Shown in pieces: positions 35,460-39,121 of a DNA stretch of 39,121 nucleotides; the first letter of the stretch is position 1; every line of letters begins with the position of its first letter. A program made the translations under genes and the position numbers. The stretch is from Nitrospira sp. LK70 (GTDB lineage: Bacteria > Nitrospirota > Nitrospiria > Nitrospirales > Nitrospiraceae). Under the pieces are notes generated by a model, which did not search any database, had not been told where the DNA came from, and was given only the letters and a program-made list of their open reading frames with translations. Location of the stretch: assembly GCA_011090425.1 (NCBI GenBank), contig PHGD01000047.1, positions 1 to 39,121 of the forward strand. Reading direction: 5' to 3'.

Positions 35460-35750
35460 TTGCCAAGACAATTACTGGCCAGAATCAAAGCGGCAATCAA
35501 GAAGGGGGCGTACGACATGACGGCTCATGCTTCGGAGGAAATGGCTGAAGATGACCTGGACATCGTAGGCGTAGAAACATCGATCCTCAAGGGTAGACTT
35601 GTGAGGTCAGAAAAAGACGATCCTCGTGGAACACGGCATATCGTGTATGGGATAGGACCGGATCAAAAGGCACTCATCGGAACTGTTGGTCGATTCACCG
35701 AAACCAGTCGCTATCTGATCATCACCGTGTATAGAGTCACGGAGACGTAA
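35460..35750 (+). CDS. DUF4258 protein, possible toxin
   Basis: A 96-residue basic and acidic protein from a TTG at 35460, which has AAGGGA nine bases before it. It follows the DUF4258 pattern: YDMTAHASEEMAEDDLDIVGVETSILKGRLVR, with the early His-x-x-x-x-x-Met signature, and a final LIGTVGRFTETSRYLIITVYRV strand pair. DUF4258 proteins are often predicted toxins related to RelE-type ribosome-dependent RNases, next to small antitoxins. The zinc-finger gene follows after two bases, so the two are clearly one unit. Toxicity has not been shown for this type here; it is an inference from family context. Confidence 0.75.
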   Translation: MPRQLLARIKAAIKKGAYDMTAHASEEMAEDDLDIVGVETSILKGRLVRSEKDDPRGTRHIVYGIGPDQKALIGTVGRFTETSRYLIITVYRVTET

Positions 35751-35752
35751 CC

Positions 35753-35998
35753 ATGAAGAAGCAATTCGGATATGGCTGCGAATTTTGCAGCGGTATTGTA
35801 AAGGGCAAGCGAGTTGATCGCGAGGCCTTCAAGCACAAAACCGGCTTCGTGATTCTCGAACAGGTCTTGATCGGCGTATGTGATCAGTGTGGAAGCCGTT
35901 ATTACACTGCGAAGACGCTCAAACGGGTTCATGCGATCGCATCCGGGAAAGCCAAGCCAACCAGGACTCAACGAGTGCCTGTCGCCCAAGCGGTGTGA
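35753..35998 (+). CDS. YgiT-type zinc-finger protein, possible antitoxin
   Basis: An 81-residue protein with an MqsA N-terminal-type zinc finger: GCEFCSGIVKGKRV and GVCDQCGSRYY, two CxxC pairs about 36 residues apart, separated by the usual FVILEQVL strand. A short tail (RTQRVPVAQ) follows. YgiT/MqsA-like proteins act as antitoxins and transcription regulators, but this one lacks the Xre-type DNA-binding domain of full MqsA. It follows the DUF4258 gene by two bases. Its downstream end abuts the hemD 3'-end copy. Confidence 0.8.
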   Translation: MKKQFGYGCEFCSGIVKGKRVDREAFKHKTGFVILEQVLIGVCDQCGSRYYTAKTLKRVHAIASGKAKPTRTQRVPVAQAV

Positions 35999-36035
35999 TT
36001 GTCGAGTTTCCACCGATCTTCTCCAGTCGCGAGAC

Positions 36036-36180
36036 ATCGGTTGCCCATTGTTGCATCGGCAGCGAACGGTTGCGTCACCAAGACTGGTCGGTTGATTTTG
36101 AGCGGTCGCATCAGAAGATGGGAATCTTAATCAAGGAAGTGTCTGAGCGGGCTTCGAGCATTCTCGACCGAAGGCGATAG
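36036..36180 (+). pseudogene. Diverged copy of the hemD 3' end
   Basis: The last 40 codons read GSERLRHQDWSVDFERSHQKMGILIKEVSERASS, which matches the end of HemD at 35259-35384 (ASERLRHYGWSVDFEPAHPKMGVLVKEL) in most positions, and similar wording continues a little upstream. It ends in its own stop. Nothing in front is a usable hemD body, so it is a fragment. It could be the original hemD 3' end displaced by an insertion or a leftover from a gene duplication. The two-gene TA-like unit lies exactly between the copies. Confidence 0.75.
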
Positions 36181-36548
36181 GGTAAAACCTCTGGAAGTTT
36201 GCTGAACACTTGTCTGGCATCTTCACAGCCGAACAAGCCTGCTTCCGTAACCGCTCTTACTTATGGTATCTATGCGGATACATGGCGTATCTGAAATGGG
36301 CATCACCGGATGGCGAGCACCCCTCATCATCGGTTACGTCACTCCACTAAGCGCTGCTCCAGTTATTCGCTGAACAACCACTTCACGAATGCACAGACGC
36401 GCAGGGGGCTGTCCTCTGCCGGCATTCTCATTGCTCACGTTGGGAAAACCGTTGGGTCAATGAAAAGCTCATTTACCAGTACGGCGTGAAAGGCATTCAC
36501 TGCGGAGGCTTTGGCTGTATAGCTCCATCGCAGATGATGTCAACGTGC
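36181..36548. other. Gap upstream of the TIR gene
   Basis: About 370 bases between the hemD fragment and the TIR gene. Fragments of open frame on the plus strand (WYLCGYMAYLKWASPDG near 36265, and RWVNEKLIYQYGVKGIHC near 36450) look protein-like but are short and broken by stops; I do not recognise them. They may be relics of a mobile element or another gene. No promoter or RNA is clear. Confidence 0.4.
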
Positions 36549-38990
36549 ATGGCTGATCGATCACCAACTCACTTCGATGTCTTTCTCAGCTACCACTGGC
36601 GCGACCGAGAGCCGGTCGAGCGCATCGCGCGATCACTCCGCGATCAGGGGCTCAAGCCATTCCTCGATCGCTGGTATCTCGTCCCGGGCAGGCCCTGGCC
36701 ACAGGTGCTGGAACAGACGCTGGTTTCGTGCCGGGCGGTCGCCGTGTGCATTGGACCCGGAGACATGGGACCATGGCAGACACGGGAATCAAACTTTGCG
36801 CTGGATCGGCAGGGGCGCAACGCGGACTTTCCTGTCATCCCCGTCTTGCTGCCGGGCTCGGATCCGGTGCTTGGCTTCCTTAGCCAGAATACCTGGGTCG
36901 ATTTGCGCCAGGGCACGGATGATCCGGGGTTGCTTTCGCTGCTTGCCGGAGCGATCCGAGGTGAAGCGCCCGGACCGGATCTTGCCGAACGTCTCAGAGT
37001 CACCCGTGCGACCCTCTGTCCTTACCGCGGCCTTCTCTATTTTCGAGAAGAGGATGCCCCGTTCTTTTTTGGGCGGATGGCCGCAATCCGAAATCTCCAT
37101 GAGGCCATCCGGCAGCAGCGGTTCATCGCCGTCGTGGGGGCATCGGGCTCCGGCAAGTCGTCGGTCGTGAGAGCCGGCCTCGTCCCGCGGCTACGGCAGG
37201 AGAAGGAAACGACCTGGGAAGTCGCGACCCTGTTTCCTGGCGATGAACCGCTGAAGGCTCTTGCGCGATCGGTGTCTCCGCTCCTTGAGCCGGAAACGAT
37301 GGATGAAACAGATCGCCTAGTGAAGATCAACAAGCTCGCGGAGGCCTTCGCGAAGCAAGACGTCAGCCTGCACGACGTCGGCCTGCGCATCTTGGAAAAA
37401 CAATCGGGAACGAATCGGTTGTTGCTCGTCATCGATCAAGCCGAGGAACTCTATACGGTCGCGAAAGATGATCACACAGGCCGCCGGTTCATCGATGAAA
37501 TGCTCGATGCCAGCGAGAGAGGCTCATGGACCGCGATGCTCACACTCCGCGGGGACTTTGTCGGAAAGGCGCTTTCCTATCGCCCGCTCTCCGACCGACT
37601 GCAGGGCGCGCAGGTCAATGTGGGACCGATGACGCGAGCCGAATTGGAGCAGGCCATCACGGCCCCGGCCCGACGCGTCGAACTGTCCTTTGCCGATGGT
37701 CTGGTGACCAGGATCCTGGACGACGTCGGTGATGAGCCGGGCCATCTGCCCCTGCTCGAGTTCGTGCTCAAACGCTTGTGGGAGGACCGCCAAGGGCCGG
37801 AGCTGTCGCACCAGGCCTATGAAGCCATGGGCGGGTTGCAGGGAGCCGTGGCGAAGAAGGCCGAAGAGGTCTTTGCCAAGCTCACTCCCCCGGAACAAGA
37901 AGCGGTCAAACACGTCTTCCTTCAGGTGGTCCGAGCAGGCGAAACCGGTGAGGATACCCGCCGCAGAGCGGCGCTCTCAGAAATCGGTTCGGCCGCGATG
38001 GACGTCGTCAAGAAACTTGCGGACGAGCGACTGCTCGTCACGAATCGCGCGGTGGCCGGAGAAGAGACCGTCGAAGTCAGTCACGAAGCGCTGATCCGCC
38101 AGTGGCAACGGTTGCAAGGATGGCTGAATGAGGATCGTGAGTTTCTGCTGTGGCGGGAGCGGCTGAGAGGGCGCGTGAATGAATGGCAGCACAATACACA
38201 GGACGAAGGCACGCTGCTCCGAGGTGCCTTGCTGGTGGAGGCGCAACGCTGGGTCTCTCAGAAAGCAGACATGCTGACCGATGAGGAAAAGGACTACATC
38301 CGGCACAGTGTGGAGGCTCGTGAACGGGCGGTGCAGGCGGAGCAGCAGCGGGCCGAACACGAGCTGACACAGGCGAAGCGCCTCGCGGAGGAAGCGGCTA
38401 AACGTGAAGAAGCCGAACGGGCGCGAGCCGCAGCGGCAGAGCAAGCGCAGAAGGCGGCGGAGAGTGCTCAGCAACGATTAAAGTATCTCATCTTGGCGCT
38501 CGGGATCCTCATTCTAGGGATCGTGATGATTGTCTGGTTAGGGAAGGAGGGAATAACGGTTCAATATGCGAGGTCGATCGTGCTGGCCCGATTGCATCTG
38601 GTGTCTGTGTCGGAGCCGGAAATGGTCACGATCTCGGGAGGAAGCTATCAGCAAGTAGATATCCGTGGTCTAGGCTCCAAGGATGAACAACCTGTTCGAG
38701 CGGTGACGATCAAACCGTTCGCCATGGGCAAGTATGAGGTGACCTTTCAAGAGTACGATCGGTACGTGGAGTTGACTGGTGACCGATCGCCGACTGATGA
38801 ATCATGGGGGCGAGAGAAGCGTCCCGTGATCAATGTCTCGTGGGGAGATACGGCGGCATACGCCAAGTGGCTGTCTCAAGCAACGGGCAAACGGTATCGG
38901 CTTCCGAGGGAATCGGAATGGGAATATGCCGCACGCAGTGGGGGAAAAGATGAAGTCTGGGCTGGGACCTCCGACGAGAGACCTGTATGA
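36549..38990 (+). CDS. TIR-nSTAND ATPase-transmembrane-FGE-sulfatase protein (C-terminally truncated)
   Basis: 813 residues from ATG 36549, just before the TIR fold; in-frame starts at 36486 and 36534 are possible. Domains in order: TIR (1-140: FDVFLSYHWRDRE, FLDRWYLVPGRPW, CRAVAVCIGP); nSTAND linker CPYRGLLYFREEDAPFFFGR; ATPase with Walker A VVGASGSGKSSVVRAG (196-210) and Walker B LLLVIDQAEEL (about 290); helical region; alanine/glutamate-rich coiled coil (about 590-640); a transmembrane helix LKYLILALGILILGIVMIVWLG; and the start of a formylglycine-generating-enzyme-like domain (VTISGGSYQQV to SEWEYAARSGG). The FGE part is cut after about 125 residues where the family has about 230. Such STAND proteins are linked to phage defence and programmed death. 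The catalytic acid of an NADase-type TIR is not clear, so this TIR may signal instead of cut NAD+. Confidence 0.85.
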   Translation: MADRSPTHFDVFLSYHWRDREPVERIARSLRDQGLKPFLDRWYLVPGRPWPQVLEQTLVSCRAVAVCIGPGDMGPWQTRESNFALDRQGRNADFPVIPVLLPGSDPVLGFLSQNTWVDLRQGTDDPGLLSLLAGAIRGEAPGPDLAERLRVTRATLCPYRGLLYFREEDAPFFFGRMAAIRNLHEAIRQQRFIAVVGASGSGKSSVVRAGLVPRLRQEKETTWEVATLFPGDEPLKALARSVSPLLEPETMDETDRLVKINKLAEAFAKQDVSLHDVGLRILEKQSGTNRLLLVIDQAEELYTVAKDDHTGRRFIDEMLDASERGSWTAMLTLRGDFVGKALSYRPLSDRLQGAQVNVGPMTRAELEQAITAPARRVELSFADGLVTRILDDVGDEPGHLPLLEFVLKRLWEDRQGPELSHQAYEAMGGLQGAVAKKAEEVFAKLTPPEQEAVKHVFLQVVRAGETGEDTRRRAALSEIGSAAMDVVKKLADERLLVTNRAVAGEETVEVSHEALIRQWQRLQGWLNEDREFLLWRERLRGRVNEWQHNTQDEGTLLRGALLVEAQRWVSQKADMLTDEEKDYIRHSVEARERAVQAEQQRAEHELTQAKRLAEEAAKREEAERARAAAAEQAQKAAESAQQRLKYLILALGILILGIVMIVWLGKEGITVQYARSIVLARLHLVSVSEPEMVTISGGSYQQVDIRGLGSKDEQPVRAVTIKPFAMGKYEVTFQEYDRYVELTGDRSPTDESWGREKRPVINVSWGDTAAYAKWLSQATGKRYRLPRESEWEYAARSGGKDEVWAGTSDERPV

Positions 38991-39071
38991 TGGATGTCTG
39001 GTGTCAGTACAAGTCCTCTTTCGTGAGTATGATGGTGCATGGAATCGCCATTGTGCGAAGGAGGACTTCCG

Positions 39072-39121
39072 ATGAAGCGCCAACCCTTTGTGCCGCGTGA
39101 CTATGAGGTGTTTGCCGGATT
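39072..39121 (+). CDS. Probable IS110-family transposase, N-terminus only
   Basis: The window ends after 16 codons. AGGAGG at 39058-39063 precedes ATG 39072, and the reading KRQPFVPRDYEVFAG resembles the start of IS110-family DEDD transposases, whose opening phrase (FVPxDYxVFxGLDVDK) leads into the first catalytic aspartate just beyond the edge. The TIR gene breaks off just upstream, at about 38978, which fits the left end of an inserted element. The call depends on a short string and on context. Confidence 0.5.
   Translation, partial: MKRQPFVPRDYEVFAG

Noticed and set aside
1-39121. CRISPR arrays, rRNA genes and riboswitches
   Set aside because: No regularly spaced repeats, no rRNA-like stretch and no recognised riboswitch core were seen on reading the window.

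Overview
The window looks like chromosomal sequence from a Nitrospira-type bacterium (phylum Nitrospirota). I infer this from moderately high GC and from the gene mix: an SdhA-SdhB-SdhE (CCG-domain) succinate dehydrogenase/fumarate reductase set, several DsrE/TusA sulfur-carrier proteins, a surface-adhesin-E type lipoprotein-like gene, an AddAB-like nuclease pair and many small exported proteins of unknown role. No 16S rRNA or other decisive marker is present, so the assignment is an inference.

Layout. 1-2.5 kb: the end of a universal stress protein gene, then on the minus strand an exported TPR protein and an exported endonuclease/exonuclease/phosphatase-fold protein. 2.6-10 kb: a plus-strand run of a thioredoxin-fold protein, a zinc ribbon, a PD-(D/E)XK nuclease (AddB-like), a UvrD-type helicase-nuclease (AddA-like) whose Walker A motif is split by a one-base frameshift, and a zincin-like metallopeptidase. 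10-14.5 kb: lgt, a YtxH protein behind a possible sigma-54 promoter, a decayed region, tRNA-Leu(UAA), two small exported proteins, and two DUF4177-like paralogues flanking a transposase remnant. 14.5-21.8 kb: mostly housekeeping genes (polA, nth, rpsU, ftcD) with DsrE, DsrE2 and TusA sulfur-carrier proteins; the dsrE2-tusA pair ends in a clear rho-independent terminator.

21.8-26.4 kb: a truncated Rieske protein, an exported stand-alone Lon-type (S16) protease domain, a CPA2 cation/proton antiporter with TrkA domains, and a gene-poor stretch with beta-propeller and ISL3 transposase remnants. 26.4-30 kb: a tightly packed sdhA-sdhB-sdhE operon with no membrane-anchor subunit. 30-34.4 kb: CBS-domain protein, a small exported DUF4124-like protein, and a minus-strand set VOC - MBL hydrolase (with a PqqD/RRE-like segment) - UDP-glucuronate epimerase. 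34.5-36.2 kb: hemD, then a DUF4258/YgiT toxin-antitoxin-like pair, then a diverged copy of the hemD 3' end.

36.5-39.1 kb: a large TIR - nSTAND ATPase - coiled coil - transmembrane - FGE-sulfatase protein of the kind found in bacterial conflict/defence systems. Its C-terminus is cut short, apparently where an IS110-family element begins at the right edge. This defence-like gene together with the hemD-bounded TA-like module is the accessory part of the window and the best place to look for something new.
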